From assembly GCA_018623785.1 (NCBI GenBank), contig JAAZVD010000002.1, forward strand, positions 1 to 18,415: a stretch of DNA of 18,415 bases, written 5' to 3'. Each line of letters opens with the position of its first letter. Position 1 is the stretch's first letter. This document shows positions 1 through 7,711 of this stretch, piece by piece. This stretch comes from Bacteroidota bacterium. Lineage in GTDB: Bacteria; Bacteroidota; Rhodothermia; Rhodothermales; UBA10348. The notes under the pieces are model-generated. The model saw only the letters and a program-made list of their open reading frames with translations, did not search any database and was not told the DNA's origin. A program made the position numbers and the translations under genes.

Positions 1-1854
1 ATCCTTCTTCAGGCGACGACCGGACAGTTCAAAGTAGGCTTCGTAGGCTTCCGCAGCCGCTTCGTAGTTACGTCGAGAAGCAAGGACACGGGCTTCGTTG
101 AGCGATTCCTGTAGATCAGATCGGGTCTTCAAGTACTGTGCCCGCTCAAGGATGAGTTCCAGGGCGTTCAAACGAGGAGTCCACCGCGACTCATTCCAGC
201 TTGACATCCGTCCAAGGTATCCAGCTGCCTCATCAAGATTCCCTCTGCGTATTCTGTACCCTGCTGTTTCGAGAAGAAGTTCTCCATCCCGCATGGTGCG
301 ATCCGAGACAAACTCCTGAAGGAACGCTTCCCCCTTGGCGTCCAGCGCATCCAACGCAAAGCGTACCAACACATACGACCGTTTGGCCTGTACATCGTCA
401 GGGGTACGTTCTATTAACCATGCCACTTGCGAGAATGCCTGCTCCGGGTACCCATACAGGCGTAATGCATCGACGTATTCGCGCCGCAGGTCCAAATCCC
501 CGGGACGCAGCTCAAGAAGAGCGACATACGCTTTGATGGCTTCGTCGAACAGATCCAGCCGCGTGTATACGGGAATAATGTCACGCCATGCGTTTTCATC
601 TCTGGGCGCCACTTCGAGCTGTCGCTCCAGAGCGCTCATGCGCTCCATGGTACGTTGTCTGCGCGTTTCACGGATACTCAGAACCCGGCTTGCATAGCCG
701 GGGTCAGTTGGTCGGGCGTACTCGGGATCCGTGAGAATGGCATAGGCTTCTTCGTAGCGCTCCTGAGCCGTGAGTTCATCAACCAACCGATAGCGAATCC
801 CCAAGTTGTTCGGTTCCATCCGCAGTCTATACGTCAACCGGTCGGCAGGGAATATGGGCGTATCCCCCTCCTGGCTTGCGAATCCCCGATCCGTGCGGAG
901 GAACAGCGCTTGCCAGCGACGGCTTCTTCCGTATTCGGGTTCCAGAAGCACCAGGTTGTCGTAAGCCTCAAAAAATCGCTCGTTCTCCAGGTAGAGCTCA
1001 ATCAACTCCAGCCGAAGAGCATCGTCGTCGGGATTCGAATTCAGCTGACGTTCCAGCCGATCGATGGGGTATTCCTGAGGCGCCGCCTCAGCCGGTTGCT
1101 CCACCACTGCCTCCTGGCAGGCCTGCGCATCCCCATTATTCGGATTGAGCAGCAAGGCCTGACTACAAGCACGGGAGGCCGCATCGTACTTCCCCTGCCA
1201 CAGCTGGAAGTAACCCAAGCGCATCCACAAGTCGTCGTTCGTGGGATAGATACGCGTGTATTTATCGGCTACCGACTCCCCTTCCTCGTACTTACTGGTA
1301 CCGGTGGCCAGTGAAATCAGATAGCGCTGAACAACATCCGGCGTTCCTTGAACCCGACGCAGATATTCGGCAAACTGCTCGTTGGCTTCGGTATAGCGAC
1401 GTTGTTTGTAAAGCGCATCGGCAAACCGGATTCGATAGGCCAGGTTATCGGGATTCAGGGCAACCAACTGCGCCATGCTCTCCAGACTTGCGATGCCGCT
1501 TCGGGTGGGCGTGGCTGGTCCTAGATCTGCATTCAGGGCACTCCTGGCCCTTCGAAGACCCTCGAGAGCCTCCACGCTGCCAGGATTGATCCGAATAACC
1601 CGCTCATAATCGGTTACCGCTTCCTCGAAGTCGCCATTTCCCTCGTAGGATGCGGCACGCAGCATGATCAAACGTGTATCCCGGGACTGGGCCGTGATCA
1701 TCTCATTCAAAATGACGATTGCTTCGCCGTAGCGCCCCTCCTCGATCATGTCTTCCGCCATCTGCTGACCTACCAAATCCTGAGCCAGCAGGGTGTGCGG
1801 TGCCACCATGAGGATCAGGAATGCCAGGACGGTATAGGAAGGGGTACGCTTCAT
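1..1854 (-). CDS. Secreted multi-TPR protein (3' end beyond the left edge)
   Basis: The frame is open from the ATG at 1854-1852 to base 1 without a stop, giving 618 residues of a longer protein. Residues 1-24 form a Sec signal peptide (MKRTPS, then a hydrophobic core) with likely cleavage TLLA|Q25, so the product is exported to the periplasm or outer membrane. The rest is made of helical tetratricopeptide-like repeats, for example around residues 28-60, 65-97, 138-170, 208-240 and further copies to the end, with typical G-x-Y/F-x-E-A and L-x-x-N-P patterns. TPR arrays are protein-protein interaction scaffolds; no enzymatic motif is visible and the partner is unknown. No Shine-Dalgarno is seen. 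The start overlaps by four bases (ATGA) the stop of a 33-codon ORF, which itself overlaps the KaiC-like gene upstream, so it is probably the last visible member of that operon and translationally coupled. Confidence 0.85.
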   Translation of the reverse strand, partial: MKRTPSYTVLAFLILMVAPHTLLAQDLVGQQMAEDMIEEGRYGEAIVILNEMITAQSRDTRLIMLRAASYEGNGDFEEAVTDYERVIRINPGSVEALEGLRRARSALNADLGPATPTRSGIASLESMAQLVALNPDNLAYRIRFADALYKQRRYTEANEQFAEYLRRVQGTPDVVQRYLISLATGTSKYEEGESVADKYTRIYPTNDDLWMRLGYFQLWQGKYDAASRACSQALLLNPNNGDAQACQEAVVEQPAEAAPQEYPIDRLERQLNSNPDDDALRLELIELYLENERFFEAYDNLVLLEPEYGRSRRWQALFLRTDRGFASQEGDTPIFPADRLTYRLRMEPNNLGIRYRLVDELTAQERYEEAYAILTDPEYARPTDPGYASRVLSIRETRRQRTMERMSALERQLEVAPRDENAWRDIIPVYTRLDLFDEAIKAYVALLELRPGDLDLRREYVDALRLYGYPEQAFSQVAWLIERTPDDVQAKRSYVLVRFALDALDAKGEAFLQEFVSDRTMRDGELLLETAGYRIRRGNLDEAAGYLGRMSSWNESRWTPRLNALELILERAQYLKTRSDLQESLNEARVLASRRNYEAAAEAYEAYFELSGRRLKKD

Positions 1855-1952
1855 GTAGGTTCGAATGCTGTCATCGCTGTGCCATTGAGCATCTCGGTGT
1901 CATCGAGGCCGGAAACCAAAGGTCTTACCTCGGAAACCAGCACAAACGTCAT
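1851..1952 (-). CDS. Small 33-aa ORF linked by ATGA overlaps on both sides
   Basis: An ATG at 1952-1950 overlaps the TGA of the upstream KaiC-like gene (ATGA). Its frame stays open for 33 codons, and its TGA at 1853-1851 overlaps the ATG of the downstream TPR gene (again ATGA). The peptide begins MTFVLVSEVRPL and ends TAFEPT; it is mildly hydrophobic at the N-terminus and acidic in the middle, with no recognisable domain. It fills almost exactly the 94-bp gap between the two genes. It may be a real small protein, or a coupling ORF that delivers ribosomes to the TPR gene, which has no Shine-Dalgarno of its own. A 33-codon open frame is not rare by chance, so the double overlap is the main evidence. 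Confidence 0.4.
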   Translation of the reverse strand: MTFVLVSEVRPLVSGLDDTEMLNGTAMTAFEPT

Positions 1953-3601
1953 GCTCCGTCCAGCGCATAGGCAAGAAATTCGGAGGCTCCTTTGAAGGGT
2001 CGCCCTTCCGGTACCACAATGGCTGAAACCGATTGGAGCAAACCATCTGACTGCTTGGGGCTGACGATCGAGAGACGATCCCTCAGCCCGGAAAAGAAGG
2101 TCTGTGCTACATCAGCAGGCGTTTCTTGGAGAAGGACAACCATGCGCTCGATATCTGCAACAGCCAGCATATCGTCTGCGGGACCGAGCTCTGCCCGGAC
2201 CAGATCGGTTAGAAAATCGAAATCGATGGGTCGCTCGGCCTGCCGCCCCTGCTCCATTTTGAGCGCCAGTAGCAAAAAAGGCTGACCCGAATCTCGACGG
2301 GCAAAAACCTCTTGCAGCTTGTGCTCGAACGATTCCCTGTCCGCGAAAACGGCCACGTCATCGCTGGCTGCCGAGGAGTCCTCAGGCCGTCCAGGTGATG
2401 ATTGATCCTGAGCAGAGCTATTCCCCTGTAAGGATGGGGAAGGCTGGTCCGGCACCGGCGTCGACGTGGGTATGTGACCATGCACAGATGCAGGTGGAGG
2501 CGGTTGGGACAGTGACTCCTTGGACACCGGCGCCTGAGGTGGCGGCGGTGGCTGGAACGACGGTGGTGGGAAGGACGATGCCTGGGGCTGTCGGCCGATT
2601 GGATTCGCAGCATCTTCCGATTCGGACTCCGTTTCAGACAACTCCTCCACGGAATCAGGGGCTATCCCTGCCTCAAGATGAAACACCTCTTCAATGGAGG
2701 CAGATGGGGGCTCCGGTTCAGATGGCAACGACGGGGGAGGAACTGGATCCCTGACGTCAGCATCGGGATCAAAATTGAGTCCAAACCCAGCCTGGGGACC
2801 TTGAATGGAACTCGGCTCAAAGATGAACCCCTCTGGCTCCGATTCCGCCTTCTCTGGCGACGGCACGGATTCCTTGGGCTGCTGCTCAATACGGGTGGGA
2901 ACCGATAGATTTTCCAGATCCCAATAGTCCACCACTTCGCGTTTGATGTGGCCAATATGCGGGATAAGTGAGATACGCCGCATTGTGGTAGGAACACTTT
3001 GATCGCCCAACTCGATGCGAATCGAACCGGTCATCTGACTGGCCATGAACTCAATGACGCGGCCGGATTGCTCATTGGCTGGTTCCGGCATCACCAATAT
3101 CGTGGTCGTATCCAGCGAATCGATCTGCTCCAGGAACTGAATGAATTCCGTTCGGAAGCGGTCGTAGGAACGGAACGCAACGAACGGCATGAAGTCGTTC
3201 ATTACAAGCCGTGTAGGCCTGTGCTGGCGAATCAAGGTAACAAGGTCCCACAGCGCACGGGAAACACCATCGTCACCCATGCTTTGCAGATCCAGAAGCG
3301 GCGGTACCCGCACCAAGCGGACATCGCCGGCCTCGTGGGCCTCTTTCAGGTTGAAACCGATCGAGGCGGCCTGGATCATGAGATCTTTGTGACGGTCGGG
3401 AGAAATGAACAAGGTCGACTCTCCCAGCGCAGACCCGGTGTGCGCAAACATGAGGGTCAGCAGACCTCGACCGCTGGCCGCGCGACCGTATACCAGATAC
3501 GAGCCACCGCGGTAGAGCCCCCCCCACGCGTTGTCGATCACATCAATCCCGAATAAATGCTTCGGAGCAAAATTCACTGGTCTTGCGGCTAATGCGTTCA
3601 T
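1949..3601 (-). CDS. Degenerate KaiC/RecA-like ATPase fused to a degenerate GGDEF-like domain
   Basis: This is a 550-residue cytosolic protein with no signal peptide or membrane segment. Residues about 10-235 look like a KaiC/RAD55-type RecA fold. They include a P-loop-like GRAASGRG (39-46) lacking the Walker A Lys and Ser/Thr, a Walker-B-like RLVMND (131-136), and a terminal strand region RRISLIPHIGHIKRE. Residues about 237-415 are a low-complexity Pro/Ser/Glu linker with poly-Pro runs. Residues about 416-550 resemble a GGDEF fold: F-x-x-x-L-x-x-x-F, PFLLLALKM, then DDMLAVADIERMVVLLQET, where ADIER sits where GGDEF would be, so diguanylate cyclase activity is unlikely. It is probably a signalling or scaffolding pseudoenzyme. 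I chose the ATG at 3601; an in-frame TTG six codons upstream (3619) is possible, and neither has a Shine-Dalgarno. It heads the unit with the small ORF and the TPR gene. Confidence 0.75.
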   Translation of the reverse strand: MNALAARPVNFAPKHLFGIDVIDNAWGGLYRGGSYLVYGRAASGRGLLTLMFAHTGSALGESTLFISPDRHKDLMIQAASIGFNLKEAHEAGDVRLVRVPPLLDLQSMGDDGVSRALWDLVTLIRQHRPTRLVMNDFMPFVAFRSYDRFRTEFIQFLEQIDSLDTTTILVMPEPANEQSGRVIEFMASQMTGSIRIELGDQSVPTTMRRISLIPHIGHIKREVVDYWDLENLSVPTRIEQQPKESVPSPEKAESEPEGFIFEPSSIQGPQAGFGLNFDPDADVRDPVPPPSLPSEPEPPSASIEEVFHLEAGIAPDSVEELSETESESEDAANPIGRQPQASSFPPPSFQPPPPPQAPVSKESLSQPPPPASVHGHIPTSTPVPDQPSPSLQGNSSAQDQSSPGRPEDSSAASDDVAVFADRESFEHKLQEVFARRDSGQPFLLLALKMEQGRQAERPIDFDFLTDLVRAELGPADDMLAVADIERMVVLLQETPADVAQTFFSGLRDRLSIVSPKQSDGLLQSVSAIVVPEGRPFKGASEFLAYALDGA

Positions 3602-3959
3602 CGGGAACCGTTTATCCAAAGTGAGAAGTGACCGAACAGACTGACAGCGGGCCTCAAAGCAGCGCCACTCAATCGTTTTACGGACGTCTTTCGACTTCTC
3701 ATTTTCAGCTCACACGAACTAGTTTGAAAGGTTATCACTCATAAAGATCCCGCCAGACCACCAGCAGAGCCCTTTCAGTGCTCAGAATGGCTTGTTCGGA
3801 ATGCTCTCCCAGGGAGCATCGGCTCGAATCCGGGTTTGTTAACTACGAGGCGAATCTTTTTTCGGGGATTAACTAATCAGGATTGGACCCGATTACTGTA
3901 AGGAACACACGTTATATCGCATTTTTTGACGCTACGACGGATCGACCGATCTTCTTATC
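3602..3959. other. Divergent intergenic region, no gene seen
   Basis: These 358 bp separate the minus-strand KaiC-like gene from the plus-strand lipoprotein gene and must hold both promoters. The region is visibly more A/T-rich than its neighbours, with runs such as TCTTTTTT (about 3855-3862) and CATTTTTTG (about 3920). A seven-base TTAACTA occurs twice (near 3839-3845 and 3866-3872), and a palindrome lies at 3801-3819. I found no convincing -35/-10 or -33/-7 pair at proper spacing for either gene, and no tRNA or small ORF with support. Confidence 0.6.
3801..3819. repeat. Inverted repeat in the divergent promoter region
   Basis: ATGCTC at 3801-3806 pairs perfectly with GAGCAT at 3814-3819 around a seven-base centre, which can add a C-G pair next to a T-G wobble. 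It lies between two divergently transcribed genes, where a dimeric repressor operator or an RNA hairpin could act. No U-tract follows, so it is not a convincing terminator. Any regulatory role is inference. Confidence 0.3.
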
Positions 3960-5831
3960 ATGATCTCCTCCAGCCCCTCATCCAGATCTGCTTCCTGGCT
4001 TCTTTCCGTTTGGACAGGAGGCGTGCTGATGCTTCTCTCCGGATGCGACATCTTCGGCACTCCCGTAGACAGTCGAGCCCCCCGCCTGGAAATCGTGGCA
4101 CCGTTTGAAGAGGCCTCCGTTGCTGGCAGTAGTCTTCTGATCAGCGTCCAAGCAGAAGCCCTCGGGGAAAACAACTGGGTATCGTTTGTCACCGTCAGTG
4201 TCAATGGCGAGCAGGTCGGCACGGCAGAGCTGGAAGAAACCCTGTACAATCTGCGCCTGAATACAACCGCATTCCCAGATGGGACGTACCGACTCGAAGC
4301 CACGGGGTTTGACCGATACCAAAGCCGCGGATTATCTGCACCTGTCCTTATTTCAATTGACAATACCCCCGAAAACCCCGGCCCTCGCGCCCGTATCACC
4401 GAACCTACCGATCAGTCGGAGGTGTCCGGAGTAATCCGGGTTTTTGCGAGTCCGGAACCGGGCGAATCCACTGTCTCGCACATGGACTTGCTGATTGATG
4501 GCGTTCCGTCCGACACACAGGAAACGCCAGCCTCGGGAGGGACATTCCTGTTCGATGTGGATACGTCCGTGCTGGCCGTGGGCGAGCATACCCTTGAGGT
4601 GAAGAGCTACAGCGGACCGGGATCGTTCCACATCTCAGATCCTGTCACGATTATCGTTAGCGAGGATGACGGCGCTAATGAAGGACTTCCGGGCAGTCTG
4701 AGATGGAAAACACCCGGTATTACGGGAGATGTGGATGGTGCGGTCGCAGTCGGGTTCAATAATGATATTTACGTTGGCTCGAGCGACAACAGCTTCTTCT
4801 CTTTCTCCGCCAACGGCTCCCTGAAGTGGCGTTACGATGTCGGTGGGGCCATTGAGTCCTCCCCGCTGGTGGGAAACAACGATGACATTTTCGTGACCGG
4901 CTCGGAAGGGCGCCTCTATGGGATCAGCTCGGAAGGAACGCGGCGATGGGGGTGGGCCAATCACTATGATACCGGTTCCAGCATCCGCTCCTCTCCCTCG
5001 ATGGGATCAGATGGCACCATCTACTTCGGGGACTCGCAAGGGCGCCTGCATGCCGTCAGCTCGTTTGATGGACTCAAACCCGGTACAGGATCCTGGCCCG
5101 TGGACGTGACCACCGCAGAAATCGTGACTCCGCCTGTTATCGGTCGGGATCGAACCGTGTATGTGGGCGCTACGGACGGTCATGTGTATGCCTATGATCC
5201 GGACGGCGTGCGTTTATGGAAGACCGCCAGCGACATCGGCAGCGTGATGGTCGGAATGGCTATGGTGGAGCGCGAATACTCCGTCCTACTTCCCTCAGGC
5301 ACCGTGCGAACCACTATTGTTGTGGTCCTCTATGTCGTGACAAACGACGGGAATCTGGTCGCAGTGTCCGGTGAAGACGGCTCCGTACAGTGGAGCTATC
5401 CTCTCTCTGGGCCGTTGCGCAGCGCTCCGGTTGTGGGTCCGGACGGAACCATTTACGTGGGCACCAGCACGGGGCTGATAGCACTCAACCCGGATATTGA
5501 TGCGCTTACACCGCGCCTTCGCTTCGTGCATGTGTCTCCCGATGTCGGTACGCCCGTCATCGATTCAAATGGCATTATCCATTTCATGTCTGACAAGACG
5601 GTAATGGCAATCAGTCCGGGCAACGTTCCCCAGTGGCAGTACTTCATCGGTGCCGATGCGGACGGTCCGTTGACCATAACGCGGGACGGAGTTCTCCTCG
5701 TGGCAGCTGAGAACGGGTATCTGTACGCTCTCGAAACGGGTTCTGTCGGGTTGAATCCAGAAAACTGGCCGACCTTCCAGCGTAATGCTCGCAATACCGG
5801 GCGCCTCGGAATCGACGCCACTGACGGATAA
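3960..5831 (+). CDS. Lipoprotein with Ig-like domains and a PQQ-type beta-propeller
   Basis: A 623-residue exported lipoprotein. The N-terminal signal peptide ends in the lipobox LSGC, with acylated Cys29. Two beta-sandwich Ig-like segments follow (about 41-130 and 140-235), with phrases such as LEIVAPFEEASV, DGTYRLEATG and ARITEPTDQSEVSG. From about 245 to 615 come repeated propeller blades: LRWKTPG, LKWRYDVGG, VRLWKTASD, VQWSYPLSG and VPQWQYFIG, each spaced by DGTIYVG-type strands (DGTIYFG, RTVYVGATDG, DGTIYVGTSTG), perhaps seven or eight blades. The end, WPTFQRNARNTGR, is typical of PQQ-like repeat proteins, which often scaffold or bind proteins without PQQ. The fold recalls BamB, but the Ig-like domains and isolated position argue against simple orthology. 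The ATG is required to keep the signal peptide; no Shine-Dalgarno is visible. A 75-bp gap follows. Confidence 0.85.
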   Translation: MISSSPSSRSASWLLSVWTGGVLMLLSGCDIFGTPVDSRAPRLEIVAPFEEASVAGSSLLISVQAEALGENNWVSFVTVSVNGEQVGTAELEETLYNLRLNTTAFPDGTYRLEATGFDRYQSRGLSAPVLISIDNTPENPGPRARITEPTDQSEVSGVIRVFASPEPGESTVSHMDLLIDGVPSDTQETPASGGTFLFDVDTSVLAVGEHTLEVKSYSGPGSFHISDPVTIIVSEDDGANEGLPGSLRWKTPGITGDVDGAVAVGFNNDIYVGSSDNSFFSFSANGSLKWRYDVGGAIESSPLVGNNDDIFVTGSEGRLYGISSEGTRRWGWANHYDTGSSIRSSPSMGSDGTIYFGDSQGRLHAVSSFDGLKPGTGSWPVDVTTAEIVTPPVIGRDRTVYVGATDGHVYAYDPDGVRLWKTASDIGSVMVGMAMVEREYSVLLPSGTVRTTIVVVLYVVTNDGNLVAVSGEDGSVQWSYPLSGPLRSAPVVGPDGTIYVGTSTGLIALNPDIDALTPRLRFVHVSPDVGTPVIDSNGIIHFMSDKTVMAISPGNVPQWQYFIGADADGPLTITRDGVLLVAAENGYLYALETGSVGLNPENWPTFQRNARNTGRLGIDATDG

Positions 5832-5906
5832 GCCCCGGCATACGCCATAGACGCAGGCACGGTCAGGCTACTTGTATGCCTCGTTCAGCGGCCCCATATT
5901 GGAGTC

Positions 5907-7550
5907 ATGGACAACGACCTTCATTCTATACAACAGGCGCGCACGCTCTTGCGTAAAGCCCGCAAGGCGTGGGAATCGTACCACACCTTCGATCAGGAAA
6001 AGGTGGACGCCATTGTGCGCGCCATGGTCCGCGCCGGCATCGAAGCCTCTGAGCGATTGGCCGTTATGGCCGTCGCGGAAACGGGGTTCGGTCGCGTGGA
6101 GTCGAAGATCCAGAAAAACCTGTTTGCCACCCGTACCCTGTCCGAACGCATGCATGGCATGAAAACGTGTGGCATCATCGGAACCACGGATGAAGGACGT
6201 GTGTGGGAAGTGGCCGGCCCCATGGGCATTGTGGCTGCCCTGGTCCCTTCGACTAATCCCACGTCCACGGCCATGTACAAGGCCATCATCGCAGCCAAGG
6301 CACGATGTGGGATCGTGCTGAGCCCGCATCCGAGGGCAAAAGAGTGTACGCTGGAGGCGCTACGCGTTGTGGCCACGGCGGCGTACCGTGCCGGCGCCCC
6401 GGAAGGTTTGTTCGCCTGCATGACCGAAATCTCCGTAGAAGGTACCCATGCACTCATGGGTGACCCGGAGACCGATGTGATCCTGGCTACCGGAGGCTCC
6501 GCCATGGTCAAGGCTGCTTATTCCATGGGTAAACCGGCATTCGGGGTGGGCTCGGGCAACGTGCCAGTCTACGTTGATCGCACAGCCGATGTAAAAAAAG
6601 CGGCTGCCGATATCCTGTACGGTGTCTCTTTCGACTGGGGGACCCTGTGCTCTACTGAGCGAAGCATCGTGGCAGATCAGCCTGTCCTGGCCCGATTGAA
6701 GGAAGCACTCAAGGCTGAGGGCGCCTATTTCCTGGATGATGCTGAGGCCGAGTTACTACGCCGTTACGCCGTTCCGGGTGGCCGGCTGAACATCGATCAA
6801 GTGGGCAAGGCACCGGTTGAGATTGCGCGTGCCGCAGGTTTCCAGGTACCCGACAAGACTCGTGCCCTGGTCGCGGAAGTCTCCGAGGTTGGAAAACAGG
6901 AACCGCTTTCCATGGAGACCCTCTCCCCGATCCTCTCGCTCTATGTTGAGGATGGCTGGCAGGCCGGATGCGAGCGGTGCAAGGCCATCCTCGACTTTGG
7001 CGGTATTGGACACACGCTGGGCATCCATGCTGGTAACGATCGCATCATACGGGAATTCGCCCTGCAGAAACCCGCCATGCGCATCGTGGTCAACTCGGTC
7101 TGTGCCCTGGGATCGGTGGGCTATACGACGGCCCTCTTTCCTGCCATGACCCTGGGGCCGGGTACGATTGGCGGATCCATCACAGGCGACAACATCTCTC
7201 CCCTGCACCTGATCAACATCAAGCGGGTAGCCTTCGAAACGAATCCTGTCAATCCACCACAGCATTCCCGAAAAAAACCCGCAGAGCTGCCCCGCCAAAA
7301 CCAACCGTTGCCGACATCCATTCCTGCGCGGGAGCCGAGCGCTCCGGTAGCTGCATGGATGGTATCCATGGACGCACGGCTGAGAGAGCGAACCAGCGGA
7401 AAGCGTTCGTCAGAGGCCCGCGCAGAGGGTCCCTCTACCCCTGCTCCAGACCCTTTGTCGGCGCTTCCGGATGAGGCGCCCAAGGTATCGGAGACCAGTA
7501 TGGCCCCCGAGCAGATTGAGGCCATCGCAGCGCGATATCGAAAAGACTGA
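5907..7550 (+). CDS. CoA-acylating aldehyde dehydrogenase with extended C-terminal tail
   Basis: A 547-residue protein of the ALDH superfamily, closest in character to the CoA-dependent acylating branch (EutE, PduP, SauS, AdhE N-domain), which interconverts an aldehyde and an acyl-CoA with NAD(H). Visible motifs include VAGPMGIVAALVPSTNPTS (102-120), ILATGGSAMVKAA (192-204), GVGSGNVPVYVD (213-224), the nucleophile Cys248 in GTLCSTERS, and the domain-closing NISPLHLINIKRVAFE. The catalytic domain ends near residue 446. The remaining ~100 residues are a Pro/Ser-rich linker finishing in SMAPEQIEAIAARYRKD, an amphipathic helix resembling microcompartment encapsulation peptides, although no shell gene is in view. 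The aldehyde substrate cannot be told from sequence. The ATG at 5907 has GGAG only two bases upstream, too close to be an ideal Shine-Dalgarno. A hairpin follows the stop. Confidence 0.85.
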   Translation: MDNDLHSIQQARTLLRKARKAWESYHTFDQEKVDAIVRAMVRAGIEASERLAVMAVAETGFGRVESKIQKNLFATRTLSERMHGMKTCGIIGTTDEGRVWEVAGPMGIVAALVPSTNPTSTAMYKAIIAAKARCGIVLSPHPRAKECTLEALRVVATAAYRAGAPEGLFACMTEISVEGTHALMGDPETDVILATGGSAMVKAAYSMGKPAFGVGSGNVPVYVDRTADVKKAAADILYGVSFDWGTLCSTERSIVADQPVLARLKEALKAEGAYFLDDAEAELLRRYAVPGGRLNIDQVGKAPVEIARAAGFQVPDKTRALVAEVSEVGKQEPLSMETLSPILSLYVEDGWQAGCERCKAILDFGGIGHTLGIHAGNDRIIREFALQKPAMRIVVNSVCALGSVGYTTALFPAMTLGPGTIGGSITGDNISPLHLINIKRVAFETNPVNPPQHSRKKPAELPRQNQPLPTSIPAREPSAPVAAWMVSMDARLRERTSGKRSSEARAEGPSTPAPDPLSALPDEAPKVSETSMAPEQIEAIAARYRKD

Positions 7551-7586
7551 GGTTCGCCAAAGCAACCCTTTAGAGGTGACGGCTTC

Positions 7587-7615
7587 TCCGTGGGCGGGCA
7601 GTTCAATCCCACGGA
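7587..7615 (+). terminator. Possible terminator hairpin after the aldehyde dehydrogenase gene
   Basis: TCCGTGGG (7587-7594) pairs perfectly with CCCACGGA (7608-7615), an 8-bp G/C-rich stem with a 13-base loop, 36 bp past the stop. Only a weak pyrimidine stretch (TCTTCGC) follows rather than a T-run, so it is a weak intrinsic terminator at best. It lies just upstream of the efp promoter and plausibly separates the two units. Confidence 0.4.
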
Positions 7616-7631
7616 TCTTCGCATCCCCAAA

Positions 7632-7663
7632 TTGACTCGCCATGGGAAGGAAGGGTATATTTG
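7632..7663 (+). promoter_or_regulatory. Promoter upstream of efp
   Basis: TATATTTG at 7656-7663 fits the Bacteroidota -7 consensus TAnnTTTG, with TTG at 7632-7634 twenty-one bases upstream as the -33 element. The same site also reads as TTGACT (7632-7637), an 18-bp spacer and TATATT (7656-7661) for a classical housekeeping sigma factor. Transcription would start near 7669, giving a leader of about 45 nt before the efp ATG. It probably drives efp-accB-accC-gcvH-guaA. Confidence 0.6.
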
Positions 7664-7711
7664 ACCTTCTTACCCTTTTTGCAAAACACCCAGTGACGCC
7701 CGGTATTTTCC

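Noticed and set aside
655..1314. 219-codon open frame on the plus strand at the left end
   Set aside because: It is antisense to the secreted TPR gene, which has a signal peptide and clear repeats; the plus-strand frame shows no domain.
3815..3836. T-arm-like GGCTCGAATCC resembling a tRNA
   Set aside because: No matching acceptor, anticodon or D arms could be assembled upstream, and the loop begins with C instead of T.
5837..5880. Inverted repeat GGCATAC/GTATGCC after the propeller lipoprotein gene
   Set aside because: Seven-base arms are separated by 30 bases with no T-run; too weak to call a terminator.
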